This document shows positions 56,458-64,000 of a DNA stretch of 64,000 nt, in pieces. The stretch is from the NCBI GenBank assembly GCA_024695145.1, contig JAILIS010000046.1, positions 17,118-81,117 on the forward strand. The letters are read 5' to 3'. Origin of the DNA: Lachnospiraceae bacterium (GTDB lineage: Bacteria; Bacillota; Clostridia; Lachnospirales; Lachnospiraceae). The stretch's first letter is position 1; the number at the start of each line of letters is the position of its first letter. The translations under genes were made by a program, and so were the position numbers. The notes beneath the pieces were generated by a model. It ran no database searches, was not told where the DNA came from, and was given only the letters and a program-made list of their open reading frames with translations.

Positions 56458-57162
56458 ATGAGCGAAGAGAAAACAAATCCTTACACAAGCATGTCAAAGC
56501 TTACCGAATCGGAAGTGTCATCGATGCTTTCAAATGTCAAAGAAGGAGATATGCAGATCCTTGCCAGACTCCTTGTTGAGATGCAGAAAGATAATGCGGA
56601 AGCACATAAACGTGCCAAGATTCAGAGTTATGTTTCCATAGGTACATCATGTGTTTGTGTTATCATTCTTCTGATCGTCCTTTTCTGGGGCATGAAGTTT
56701 GTTCCTCAGGTTGAGGCCGCAGTTGCAAATGCCAATACCCTTATTGTTTCTGTCAATGAAGAAGTTGCCACCGTATCAGAAGCTATAGATGAAACGGTTG
56801 CAATGATCAACCAGACAAGCGAGATGATGAATCAGGCATCAGGAATGGTAGACGAAGCCAACAAGATCATCGGCGAGACATCCGCAATAGTAACCGAAAC
56901 ATCAACTATTGTTGAGCAGGCCAACTCTATGATGGGTGAGATCCAGGATGTTGTCACGAACCTTGACAAGAGTTCTCAGGAACTTGCCGCTACGGATCTT
57001 AACGGTATGCTTGATAATGTTAACTCTCTTGTTGAGACAAGTGAGAAGAGCGTACAGGATACTGTCCAGAAGATAGACGATATCGATCTCGATTCCCTGA
57101 ACAAGGCGATCAAAGATCTGAGCACAGTTATCTCACCGCTTGCTAAGCTTTTCAAGAAATAA
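56458..57162 (+). CDS. Single-pass membrane protein with long coiled coil, function unknown
   Basis: 234 residues. The N-terminal 56 residues are cytoplasmic-looking (polar, LTESEVSSMLSNVKEGDMQI). One membrane segment lies at about residues 57-80, then about 140 residues of heptad-rich helix with many Ile/Val/Met/Thr repeats (ETVAMINQTSEMMNQASGMV, ETSAIVTETSTIVEQANSMM). The helix looks like a chemoreceptor or DUF948-type rod, but no signalling domain is present. GGAGGG precedes the ATG; the gene has its own leader of about 100 bases. It stands alone before the ilv genes. I do not recognise a family. Confidence 0.8.
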   Translation: MSEEKTNPYTSMSKLTESEVSSMLSNVKEGDMQILARLLVEMQKDNAEAHKRAKIQSYVSIGTSCVCVIILLIVLFWGMKFVPQVEAAVANANTLIVSVNEEVATVSEAIDETVAMINQTSEMMNQASGMVDEANKIIGETSAIVTETSTIVEQANSMMGEIQDVVTNLDKSSQELAATDLNGMLDNVNSLVETSEKSVQDTVQKIDDIDLDSLNKAIKDLSTVISPLAKLFKK

Positions 57163-57198
57163 AGATTAACAAATCCAATCCATAAGGCAGGGTAATTT

Positions 57199-58815
57199 AT
57201 GATTGGCGCTGATGCGATCGTAAAATGCCTGGAGAAAGAAGGGGTAACAACGCTTTTCGGGTATCCGGGAGTCGCGATTTGCCCCTTCTTTAACAGCATT
57301 TTAGAAACCAAGATTGAAACGATACTCGTAAGAAGTGAACAAAACGCCGCACATGCGGCAAGCGGATATGCAAGGGTAAGCGGAAAAGTCGGGGTCTGTG
57401 TGGCAACAAGCGGCCCCGGAGCTACCAATCTGATAACCGGGATCGCCACTGCTTATGCCGATTCCATACCTCTTATATGTATCACGGGGCAGGTCGATTC
57501 GAAACTGCTCGGGAGTGATGTTTTCCAGGAAGCAGATGTTACGGGGGCCTGCGAAAGCTTCGTAAAATACAGTTATCTGATAAAAGATGTCTCCGATATA
57601 CCCCGGGTAATGAAGGAGGCATTTCATATCGCTTCTACAGGGCGAAAAGGTCCTGTATTGATCGACATACCCATTGATATACAGAATCGTCAGATTACGG
57701 GGTTCAAATATCCCGATTCCGTTCATATGCGTACATACAAGCCCACCGTCAAGGGACACGCGATGCAGATCGGCAAGATCGGAAAAGCGCTTGAAAAATC
57801 ACGTAAACCCGTGATACTTGCAGGCGGTGGAGTGATTCTCTCGGGAGCCCGGAAGAATCTGCATGATTTTTCCCATAAATACGGTATTCCTGTCGTATCT
57901 ACAATGATGGGGATCGGTGTCCTGCCCGGAGATGATCCGCTGTATTACGGTATGATAGGCAATAACGGCAGATCCTATGCGAACCTTGCCATGAAGGAAT
58001 CTGATCTGCTCATAGTGATCGGTGCCAGAATAGCTGACAGAGCGATATCATCACCTGATCTTGTGGCCAAGAACACTGTACTCATACATATCGATGTTGA
58101 TCCTGCTGAGATCGGTAAGAATGTAGGGCCCACAATACCGATAGTGGGAGATATCAAGAGTATCTTCGAAGATCTTGCCGGGATCAGCGCAAAATGTGAT
58201 TTTTCCGAATGGATAAAAACGCTTGACGGATACAGACGTAAAGAGCCTTCACGAAAGAAACCGCGCCGGAAGTACGTGGATCCCGCCGGGTTCATAAGTA
58301 TACTTTCCGACAAAATGGATGATAATGCCGTATATGTTGCCGATGTCGGCCAGAATCAGATGTGGTCATGTTCATATTACAAGGCCAAAAAGGGAAGATT
58401 TTTAACAAGCGGCGGAATGGGAACGATGGGATATTCAGTGCCCGCGGCGATCGGTGCCAAGAAAGCCGACAAACGCCTCCAGGTCGTTGCGGTATGCGGT
58501 GACGGATCATTCCAGATGTCAATGAATGAGCTGGCTACGATGATGCAGCACAAGATACCGGTCAAGATCATCGTCTTTAATAACGGATATCTCGGCCTTG
58601 TACGTGAATACCAGCACAACACCTACAATGCGAACTATTCGATGGTCTCTCTGTCGGGCGGTCCGGACCTCGCATGCATAGCCGAGGCGTACGGCATTCC
58701 TTTTATCAGGATCACCGACAACACCGGAATGGAAGATAAGATAGACGAATTTCTCAAAGAAAAAGGAGCCGGTCTGATGGAATGCATGCTCGATCCCTTG
58801 GACACGGTCAAATAA
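57199..58815 (+). CDS. ilvB: Acetolactate synthase, large (catalytic) subunit
   Basis: 538 residues. Condenses two pyruvates, or pyruvate and 2-ketobutyrate, with ThDP, FAD and Mg: first common step of branched-chain amino acid synthesis. Motifs: TLFGYPGVAICPFFNSI, RSEQNAAHAASGYAR (catalytic Glu), ATSGPGATNLITGIATAY, and the ThDP site GDGSFQMSMNELATMMQ with FNNGYLGLVREYQ. AGGCAGGG precedes the ATG. Only 36 bases separate it from the previous gene, so there is no room for a T-box or leader-peptide attenuator. Two small-subunit genes and ilvC follow. Confidence 0.95.
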   Translation: MIGADAIVKCLEKEGVTTLFGYPGVAICPFFNSILETKIETILVRSEQNAAHAASGYARVSGKVGVCVATSGPGATNLITGIATAYADSIPLICITGQVDSKLLGSDVFQEADVTGACESFVKYSYLIKDVSDIPRVMKEAFHIASTGRKGPVLIDIPIDIQNRQITGFKYPDSVHMRTYKPTVKGHAMQIGKIGKALEKSRKPVILAGGGVILSGARKNLHDFSHKYGIPVVSTMMGIGVLPGDDPLYYGMIGNNGRSYANLAMKESDLLIVIGARIADRAISSPDLVAKNTVLIHIDVDPAEIGKNVGPTIPIVGDIKSIFEDLAGISAKCDFSEWIKTLDGYRRKEPSRKKPRRKYVDPAGFISILSDKMDDNAVYVADVGQNQMWSCSYYKAKKGRFLTSGGMGTMGYSVPAAIGAKKADKRLQVVAVCGDGSFQMSMNELATMMQHKIPVKIIVFNNGYLGLVREYQHNTYNANYSMVSLSGGPDLACIAEAYGIPFIRITDNTGMEDKIDEFLKEKGAGLMECMLDPLDTVK

Positions 58816-58822
58816 TCAGGTC

Positions 58823-59308
58823 ATGAAAAGATTATATTCAATACTTGTTGAAAACCGATCCGGAGTGCTCGCAAAAGTCAGCGGACTGTTTGCAAGAAGA
58901 TGCTTTAACATCGATTCTCTTGCTGTGGGCGAGACGGATGACCCCTCCACATCGTGTATCACTATTGTCAGTTCCGGGGATAAGAGTACTCTTGAACAGA
59001 TCGAAAAACAGCTGAACAAAAAGATCGATGTTGTCAAGATCAAGACATTTTCCGAAGAAGAGAGCATATCTCTGGAGTTGATGCTGGTTAAGATAAAATA
59101 TACCAGATCGAACCGGCGTGAGATCATGGAGATCTGTGAGATCATGGATGCCAAGATCGTTGATATGTCAAGAAATCTCATGATGATACAGATCTGTGAT
59201 ACTCCGGAAAGAACGGCCGCGCTTCTTACAATGCTGAAGGGTACGGCGATAATGGAGGTCGCAAGAACAGGCACTCTGGCGCTCCAGAAATGCTCGCTTT
59301 CCGAGTAA
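58823..59308 (+). CDS. ilvN: Acetolactate synthase small (regulatory) subunit, first copy
   Basis: 161 residues, full length. ACT domain at the N-terminus (ILVENRSGVLAKVSGLFARR, then CFNIDSLAVGETDDPSTSCI) binds the feedback inhibitor valine in known members; the C-terminal domain ends MEVARTGTLALQ. It begins 8 bases after ilvB. A second, different ilvN follows after 25 bases. Confidence 0.93.
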   Translation: MKRLYSILVENRSGVLAKVSGLFARRCFNIDSLAVGETDDPSTSCITIVSSGDKSTLEQIEKQLNKKIDVVKIKTFSEEESISLELMLVKIKYTRSNRREIMEICEIMDAKIVDMSRNLMMIQICDTPERTAALLTMLKGTAIMEVARTGTLALQKCSLSE

Positions 59309-59333
59309 ATATATTTTGAAAGGATTATCTGCA

Positions 59334-59834
59334 ATGATTAGAGTCTTACAGTTGATAGTTGACAATACTTCCGGTGTGCTTTCGAGGATTTCCGGATTGT
59401 TCTCGAGACGCGGCTACAATATCGAAAGTATCACCGCGGGAATAACCGCCGATCCGAGATATACAAGGATAACGATCGTAACAAGCGGTGACGAGGATAT
59501 TCTCGAACAGATCGAAAAACAGGTCGGCAAGCTTGTGGATGTAAGGGATATACGCGTTCTGGAGACCCACGATTCCGTATTTCGCGAACTTGTACTCATA
59601 AAGGTCAAAGTCGGTGACGACAAGCGCCAGACGCTTATAAGCATATGTGAAGTGTTCAGATCGAGTATAATAGATATCACAAAGGATTCAATGATCATTG
59701 AACTGACCGGTGATCAGTCCAAGATAAACGCGTTCATAGAAATGCTCAGCGATTATGAAATACTTGAGATCGCACGAACAGGTATAGCAGGTCTTCGCAG
59801 AGGAAGCGAAGGTGTTATATATTTAAATGATTAA
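59334..59834 (+). CDS. ilvN: Acetolactate synthase small (regulatory) subunit, second copy
   Basis: 166 residues. Same fold as the first copy but clearly diverged: [40 protein letters not shown], and the C-terminal [20 protein letters not shown]. The ATG at 59334 has AAAGGATT upstream; an earlier TTG at 59316 would include that ribosome site in the frame, so I reject it. Two adjacent, non-identical small subunits suggest different inhibitor responses. A short hairpin (AAGCC/GGCTT, 59833-59847) lies between its stop and the ilvC ribosome site. Confidence 0.92.
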   Translation: MIRVLQLIVDNTSGVLSRISGLFSRRGYNIESITAGITADPRYTRITIVTSGDEDILEQIEKQVGKLVDVRDIRVLETHDSVFRELVLIKVKVGDDKRQTLISICEVFRSSIIDITKDSMIIELTGDQSKINAFIEMLSDYEILEIARTGIAGLRRGSEGVIYLND

Positions 59835-59862
59835 GCCAATAAGGCTTCAGGAGGAAAGAAAA

Positions 59863-60882
59863 ATGCAAAGGATTTTTTATCAGGAAGACTGTAATCTGTC
59901 AATGCTCGAAGGAAAGACCATCGCCGTTATAGGTTATGGCAGCCAGGGACATGCACATGCATTGAATGCAAAGGAGTCCGGATGTAATGTGATAATAGGT
60001 CTGTATGAAGGATCTAAGAGCTGGAAGAGAGCAGAAGAGCAGGGTTTTGAAGTGTTTACCGCTGCGGAAGCTGCAAAGCGTGCCGATATCATCATGATCC
60101 TTATCAATGACGAACTTCAGGCCGACATGTACAAAAAAGACATAGAGCCCAACCTCGAAGCCGGCAATATGCTTATGTTTGCACACGGCTTCAACATCCA
60201 CTTCGGATGCATCAAGCCTCCTAAGGATATAGACGTTACAATGGTAGCTCCCAAAGGCCCCGGTCATACAGTAAGAAGTGAATATCAGGCCGGAAAGGGT
60301 GTTCCCTGTCTCGTTGCCGTTGAACAGGATGCAACCGGTAAGGCACTTGATATGGCGCTTGCATATTCACTTGCTATCGGCGGAGCACGCGCAGGTGTTC
60401 TTGAGACAACTTTCAGGACCGAGACCGAAACAGATCTGTTCGGTGAGCAGGCGGTTCTATGCGGCGGAGTATGCGCACTGATGCAGGCCGGATTCGAGAC
60501 GCTCGTTGAAGCAGGTTATGATGAGAGAAATGCATATTTCGAATGTATACATGAGATGAAGCTTATCGTTGATCTGATCTATCAGTCGGGATTTGCCGGA
60601 ATGAGATACTCGATCTCCAACACAGCTGAATACGGTGACTATATTACAGGTCCCAAGATCATCACAGATGAGACCAGAAAGGCAATGAAACAGATCCTTG
60701 CCAATATCCAGGACGGATCCTTTGCCAAGGAATTCCTTCTTGACATGTCACCCGCCGGCAGAAAAGTTCACTTTAACGCCATGAGGAAGAAAGCTTCCGA
60801 GCATCCTTCTGAAAAGGTAGGAGAGGAAGTACGTAAGCTTTACTCCTGGAACAACGAAGAAGACAAGCTGATCAACAACTGA
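59863..60882 (+). CDS. ilvC: Ketol-acid reductoisomerase (class I)
   Basis: 339 residues. Isomerises and reduces acetolactate with NAD(P)H and Mg. Rossmann motif [16 protein letters not shown], then [28 protein letters not shown], and the knotted C-domain with [41 protein letters not shown]. The ATG at 59863 has CAGGAGGA seven bases upstream; the in-frame ATG at 59827 lies inside ilvN. ilvD and leu genes are not in the window. Confidence 0.97.
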   Translation: MQRIFYQEDCNLSMLEGKTIAVIGYGSQGHAHALNAKESGCNVIIGLYEGSKSWKRAEEQGFEVFTAAEAAKRADIIMILINDELQADMYKKDIEPNLEAGNMLMFAHGFNIHFGCIKPPKDIDVTMVAPKGPGHTVRSEYQAGKGVPCLVAVEQDATGKALDMALAYSLAIGGARAGVLETTFRTETETDLFGEQAVLCGGVCALMQAGFETLVEAGYDERNAYFECIHEMKLIVDLIYQSGFAGMRYSISNTAEYGDYITGPKIITDETRKAMKQILANIQDGSFAKEFLLDMSPAGRKVHFNAMRKKASEHPSEKVGEEVRKLYSWNNEEDKLINN

Positions 60883-60904
60883 TGTAAATAGGAGTCCTGC
60901 GATC

Positions 60905-61537
60905 ATGCAAACCATTATCACTGTAGGCAGACAGTTCGGAACAGGCGGACACGAGATCGGACAGAAACTTGCCGAAAAGCTTTCCATCAATTGCTACGAC
61001 AAGGAGCTGATAAAGCGTGCCGCAAAAGAATCGGGATTGTGTCCCGAGATACTCGAACACAATGACGAACGGCCCACAAACAGCTTTCTGTACAATCTGG
61101 TTATGGATACGTATTCGTTTGGGATCACCAATTCCAATTACGTTGACATGCCGTTATCCCACAAAGTGTTCCTGGCTCAGTTTGATACCATCAAAAAGAT
61201 TGCCGAAGAAGGTCCTTGCGTGATCGTGGGCAGATGTGCCGATTATGCTCTTGCCGACTATGAAAATGTCCTGAACCTCTTTATTTACGGAGATCTGCAG
61301 AAGCGTATCGAACGTGTGATGACAAAGTACGATGTGTCCGAAAAAGACGCAAAGGATATGATCCTCAAGAAAGACAAGCAACGAGCCAGCTATTACAATT
61401 ATTATTCCACGAAAAAATGGGGAAAAGCGGAGACCTATGACCTGTGTGTCGACTCTACCGTGCTGGGCAGGGACGGAACTGTTGAACTGCTGTATCAGTT
61501 TGTAATGGATTATGAAAAGACTCTGAAAAATGACTGA
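60905..61537 (+). CDS. Cytidylate kinase-like family protein
   Basis: 210 residues. The N-terminal P-loop region reads ITVGRQFGTGGHEIGQKLAE, a variant of the kinase loop; then YDKELIKRAAKESGL and VIVGRCADYAL, typical of the cytidylate kinase-like (AAA_33-type) family. The C-terminal part has YYNYYSTKKWGKAETYDLCV. True CMP kinase motifs are incomplete, so the substrate is unknown. It starts 22 bases after ilvC, preceded by AGGAG, and overlaps the next gene by 8 bases. Confidence 0.87.
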   Translation: MQTIITVGRQFGTGGHEIGQKLAEKLSINCYDKELIKRAAKESGLCPEILEHNDERPTNSFLYNLVMDTYSFGITNSNYVDMPLSHKVFLAQFDTIKKIAEEGPCVIVGRCADYALADYENVLNLFIYGDLQKRIERVMTKYDVSEKDAKDMILKKDKQRASYYNYYSTKKWGKAETYDLCVDSTVLGRDGTVELLYQFVMDYEKTLKND

Positions 61538-62948
61538 TAATCGTAACAAAAATAACAATTTCTACTTTAAGTTCGGTATAAACGGACTGCTTATCGTATG
61601 CGGGGGGATATTTTTCTATTATATCCTTTTCCATTCCGATAAGCTCTCCGCGCTTATCGGCAGCTTCTTTTCGATGCTGACGCCCATAATATCCGGACTT
61701 ATCATAGCCTATATTCTCAATCCCATAATGAGATTTTTGGAAAACAGGGTATTTTATCCGCTTTGGAATATAATAAAGCGTCAAAAAGATCATAAATACT
61801 CAAAAGAAGCTATTGTTATCAGGTTTATCAGTGCAGTGCTGACAATGGTTTTGGGGGTTTCATTGATATATGCTCTCGTCATTATGCTCATCCCTCAGCT
61901 GATCTCCAATATTCAGAGCCTGACTAAGCGTATATCGACTTACTTCCTTAATTTCAACGATTATTATTCGACTTTTCTTGCCACCTATCCCTGGCTCGAT
62001 GGATTTGTGACCCAGTCAAATATTGATATGTCCAAGGTCTTTTATGAGAAAGTCCTTCCATATATAGAGACACTTTTAAGCAAAACTTCTTCGAGTGTTC
62101 TCGGAAGTATCGTGGCAGTTTTCAAGAGTGTACTCAATTTTATAATAGGCATCATAATATCAATGTATCTTCTCATTGACAAGGAGAAGTTCTGCGGGCA
62201 GGCCAAAAAAGTATTATATGCATTTCTCAAGCAGGAGAGAGCAAACAATTTTATAAATAACTTGCGTTATTCTGACAAGATATTCGGTGGTTTTATATCG
62301 GGAAAGGTCATAGATTCGATAATAATCGGGATCCTGTGTTATATCGGAATGATCATCATGAATATGCCGTATGCTCTGCTGATCGCGGTGGTCGTAGGTG
62401 TCACGAACGTCATCCCTTATTTCGGGCCTTTTATCGGCGCCATTCCGAGTGCATTTATCATATTGATGGTAAATCCGAAAAAATGTCTGATCTTTATCAT
62501 TTTCATTCTGATCCTGCAACAGTTTGACGGTAATATCTTAGGTCCCAAGATACTCGGCAATTCAACCGGACTTAACAGTTTCTGGGTCATTTTCTCGATC
62601 ACCGTTTTCTCCGGAATGTTCGGTGTGGTCGGCATGTTCATAGGTGTACCCGTATTTGCCGTAATATACGCAGCATTCAAAACACTTATCAATACAAGGC
62701 TCGAGATCAAGCATATGCCGGTAAATACGGAGTTCTACATCAAATCGGATTATGTACCGGAAGAGGAAGATATCAACAACTCCGGAAAATCATTCAGATT
62801 CGTACGTAAAACCTTCGACCGGGTTACGAAACAGACGATCGAAGAAGATGAGACGCGTGCAAATGCGAAAAACAGCTCCGCCAACAAGGAAAATCCGGCT
62901 GCGGTTGACGCACTTCTTAATGAAAAAGACAAAAGGACCGAACAATAA
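61530..62948 (+). CDS. AI-2E family transporter (PerM-type permease)
   Basis: 472 residues, about seven to eight membrane segments. Family marks: ISGLIIAYILNPIMRFLENR, then IIISMYLLIDKEKFCGQAKK, DKIFGGFISGKVIDSIIIGI, GVTNVIPYFGPFIGAIPSAF and GNILGPKILGNSTGLNSFWV. The family carries diverse substrates; export of autoinducer 2 is proven for few. The C-terminal 60 residues are charged and extend past the normal end. It overlaps the kinase-like gene by 8 bases and dtd by one. Confidence 0.92.
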   Translation: MTDNRNKNNNFYFKFGINGLLIVCGGIFFYYILFHSDKLSALIGSFFSMLTPIISGLIIAYILNPIMRFLENRVFYPLWNIIKRQKDHKYSKEAIVIRFISAVLTMVLGVSLIYALVIMLIPQLISNIQSLTKRISTYFLNFNDYYSTFLATYPWLDGFVTQSNIDMSKVFYEKVLPYIETLLSKTSSSVLGSIVAVFKSVLNFIIGIIISMYLLIDKEKFCGQAKKVLYAFLKQERANNFINNLRYSDKIFGGFISGKVIDSIIIGILCYIGMIIMNMPYALLIAVVVGVTNVIPYFGPFIGAIPSAFIILMVNPKKCLIFIIFILILQQFDGNILGPKILGNSTGLNSFWVIFSITVFSGMFGVVGMFIGVPVFAVIYAAFKTLINTRLEIKHMPVNTEFYIKSDYVPEEEDINNSGKSFRFVRKTFDRVTKQTIEEDETRANAKNSSANKENPAAVDALLNEKDKRTEQ

Positions 62949-63406
62949 TGAAATTTCTTATTCAGGTAGTTAAAGAAGCATCCGTTGATATCGATAATGA
63001 AACCGTTGGTCGTATAGGCCGCGGTTTTCTGATATTTGTCGGAGTATGTGATAAAGATACGGAAGAAACCGCTGACATGATGGTTAAAAAAGCGGTCAAT
63101 CTGCGTATATTCGAGGACGAAAACGGCAAAACAAATCTTTCCATAGATGATATACAAGGATCAATGCTTGTTATATCGCAGTTCACTCTGTATGCCGACT
63201 GCCGCAAAGGAAACCGGCCATCCTTCATCAAAGCCGGAAATCCCGATCATGCCGAAAAACTGTATGAATATGTTCTTTCATCGCTGAAAAACACATACGG
63301 CATTGATGTCAAATGCGGCCGTTTCGGTGCTGATATGCAGGTTTCACTCATAAATGACGGTCCATTCACGGTCATGCTTGATTCCGATGAATTATCCGGA
63401 AAATGA
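62948..63406 (+). CDS. dtd: D-aminoacyl-tRNA deacylase
   Basis: 152 residues, full length. Removes D-amino acids and glycine wrongly attached to tRNA. VKEASVDIDNETVGRIGRG, LVISQFTLYADCRKGNRPSF (the SQFTLYAD catalytic motif) and NDGPFTVMLDS (the Gly-cisPro motif) identify it. It begins at the last base of the AI-2E gene stop codon. An inverted repeat begins 4 bases after its own stop codon; I see no terminator. Confidence 0.96.
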   Translation: MKFLIQVVKEASVDIDNETVGRIGRGFLIFVGVCDKDTEETADMMVKKAVNLRIFEDENGKTNLSIDDIQGSMLVISQFTLYADCRKGNRPSFIKAGNPDHAEKLYEYVLSSLKNTYGIDVKCGRFGADMQVSLINDGPFTVMLDSDELSGK

Positions 63407-63410
63407 TCTG

Positions 63411-63472
63411 TGGTTTACATAAGCATCTCTTCGTTAAAGTTGTCTTTCGCGAATAGTTAGTTATGTAAACCA
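63411..63472. repeat. 12-bp inverted repeat, possible Xer/dif-type or attachment site
   Basis: TGGTTTACATAA at 63411-63422 is the exact reverse complement of TTATGTAAACCA at 63461-63472, 38 bases apart. The half-site TTATGTAAAC equals 10 of 11 bases of the right (XerD-side) arm of Bacillus subtilis dif, TTATGTAAACT. It lies between dtd and a tyrosine recombinase gene. Two 28-base windows shaped like dif can be drawn, 63412-63439 and 63444-63471, in opposite directions, but their outer arms match poorly. Site function is inferred. Confidence 0.6.
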
Positions 63473-63513
63473 GGGCTCTCTGTTAAACCAGGGCTCTCGT
63501 AAACCAGGGCTCT
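63466..63513 (+). repeat. Three direct repeats of TAAACCAGGGCTCT
   Basis: Copies begin at 63466, 63484 and 63500, with steps of 18 and 16 bases. The first copy shares TAAACCA with the end of the right arm of the inverted repeat. A smaller doubled motif (CTACCT twice, 63512-63523) follows. They fill the 60 bases before the recombinase start. They may be accessory protein-binding sites or arm duplications left by recombination. Confidence 0.7.
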
Positions 63514-63532
63514 ACCTCTACCTCATAGTTAT

Positions 63533-64000
63533 ATGAACAGATCAGATGATGACCAAAGGACAATCGAAAAGGTAAAGCAGATCGTCAAAGATCATTTCCC
63601 CGGATTTGCAAGCAGATATTTCAACTACAATATGTATCTGAAAACTCCAAGATCGCTTTACGGCTATGCTTTGGATCTTAAATCGTTCTTTGAATTCCTC
63701 GAATCGATTGATTTCACTGTTAAGAGTATGAATCTGAGCGATTTGGAACGCATTACGCCACAGATTATAGAGGATTATCTGGAATATTGCCGTACATACG
63801 TAAAAAACGGAGTGAGAAAGGAGATGTCACTTGCAGGCCTCGCACGCCGGTACAGCTCTCTCTCCGCTTTCTTTAACTACTACTACTCTTCTGATCTCAT
63901 TGAAAAGAATCCCGTACATAAAATTATTCCGCCAAGACCGTTTAGAAATAAGACATCCATACCGAGTAATCAAATTAATTATGAGATGCTTGATTTCATC
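63533..64000 (+). CDS. Tyrosine recombinase/integrase, N-terminal part, cut by window end
   Basis: 156 residues are visible and the frame is open at the end. The region is a SAM-like core-binding domain: FPGFASRYFNYNMYLKTP, SLYGYALDLKSFFEFLES, ITPQIIEDYLEYCRTYV, then LARRYSSLSAFFNYYYSSDL and IEKNPVHKI, which lead into the catalytic domain beyond the window. Helix order and the FFxFLES / LSAFFNYY pattern resemble Xer proteins, including the single-acting XerS of streptococci. No ribosome site is evident before the ATG at 63533. An inverted repeat and direct repeats precede it. XerC/D-like housekeeping protein, XerS-like single recombinase or mobile-element integrase all remain open. Confidence 0.85.
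   Translation, partial: MNRSDDDQRTIEKVKQIVKDHFPGFASRYFNYNMYLKTPRSLYGYALDLKSFFEFLESIDFTVKSMNLSDLERITPQIIEDYLEYCRTYVKNGVRKEMSLAGLARRYSSLSAFFNYYYSSDLIEKNPVHKIIPPRPFRNKTSIPSNQINYEMLDFI

Noticed and set aside
57163..57198. T-box or leader attenuator before ilvB
   Set aside because: Only 36 bases lie between the genes, with no leader hairpin or runs of branched-chain codons.
63466..63513. Possible CRISPR array
   Set aside because: Repeats are only 14-15 bases and the gaps are 1-3 bases, too short for spacers; no cas gene nearby.

Overview
The window is a dense, mostly plus-strand stretch of a low-to-mid GC Firmicutes chromosome. Gene content and order fit the class Clostridia, most likely family Lachnospiraceae: rpmB / Asp23 / DAK2 kinase / recG, rsmD-coaD, a radical SAM TIGR03960-TIGR03936 pair, mutS-mutL-miaA followed by a methionine gamma-lyase-family gene, mre-mrd-min-rodA-mgsA, and HlyD-like / yggS / sepF. 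The genus is not decided. I see no rRNA, tRNA, CRISPR array or insertion sequence. About 62 genes are supported, only three of them on the minus strand: a GGDEF protein cut by the window start, an HD-GYP-like protein, and rpmB. No gap reaches 300 bases.

Layout. 1-4 kb: a truncated diguanylate cyclase diverges from an operon of NusG-II protein, Gx-type membrane protein, ruvA and ruvB, whose promoter carries a near-perfect LexA box; zapA follows from its own promoter. 4-9.5 kb: U32 protein, then an FtsW/RodA-type glycosyltransferase with its class B PBP, and a NUDIX hydrolase. 9.5-12.6 kb: degenerate HD-GYP protein, a small unknown gene, and a DUF2953/GerW pair. 12.6-23 kb: rpmB and asp23 diverge from promoters that share one palindromic -35 hexamer; then a FakA-like kinase, recG, a type IIA topoisomerase pair, rsmD and coaD. 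23-28 kb: dipeptidase, rRNA methyltransferase, pseudouridine synthase, recU. 28-33 kb: a compact histidine cluster of hisZ-hisG fusion, hisD, hisB and a HisIE protein with a half-barrel N-terminus. 33-42 kb: radical SAM pair, mutS, mutL, miaA, PLP enzyme. 42-50.5 kb: cell-shape operon with a divergent MreB, mreCD, an enlarged PBP2, minC without minD or minE, rodA, mgsA and a D,D-carboxypeptidase. 50.5-56.4 kb: P-loop protein, HlyD-like protein, yggS, sepF, aroB, lspA, rluD-like gene. 56.4-63.4 kb: a membrane coiled-coil protein, ilvB with two tandem ilvN genes and ilvC, a cytidylate-kinase-like protein, an AI-2E-family permease and dtd.

63.4-64 kb: the 5' part of a tyrosine recombinase gene, preceded by a 12-bp inverted repeat whose half-site resembles the XerD-binding arm of Bacillus dif, and by three short direct repeats. 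This is the least explained structure and the best candidate for something undescribed: a recombinase with its own site next to it, either a single-recombinase Xer-type module or the end of an integrative element.

Common themes are DNA recombination and repair (ruvAB, recG, recU, mutSL, topoisomerase, recombinase), cell-wall elongation and division, RNA modification, and histidine and branched-chain amino acid synthesis. All functional calls rest on reading motifs by eye; no database search was run.
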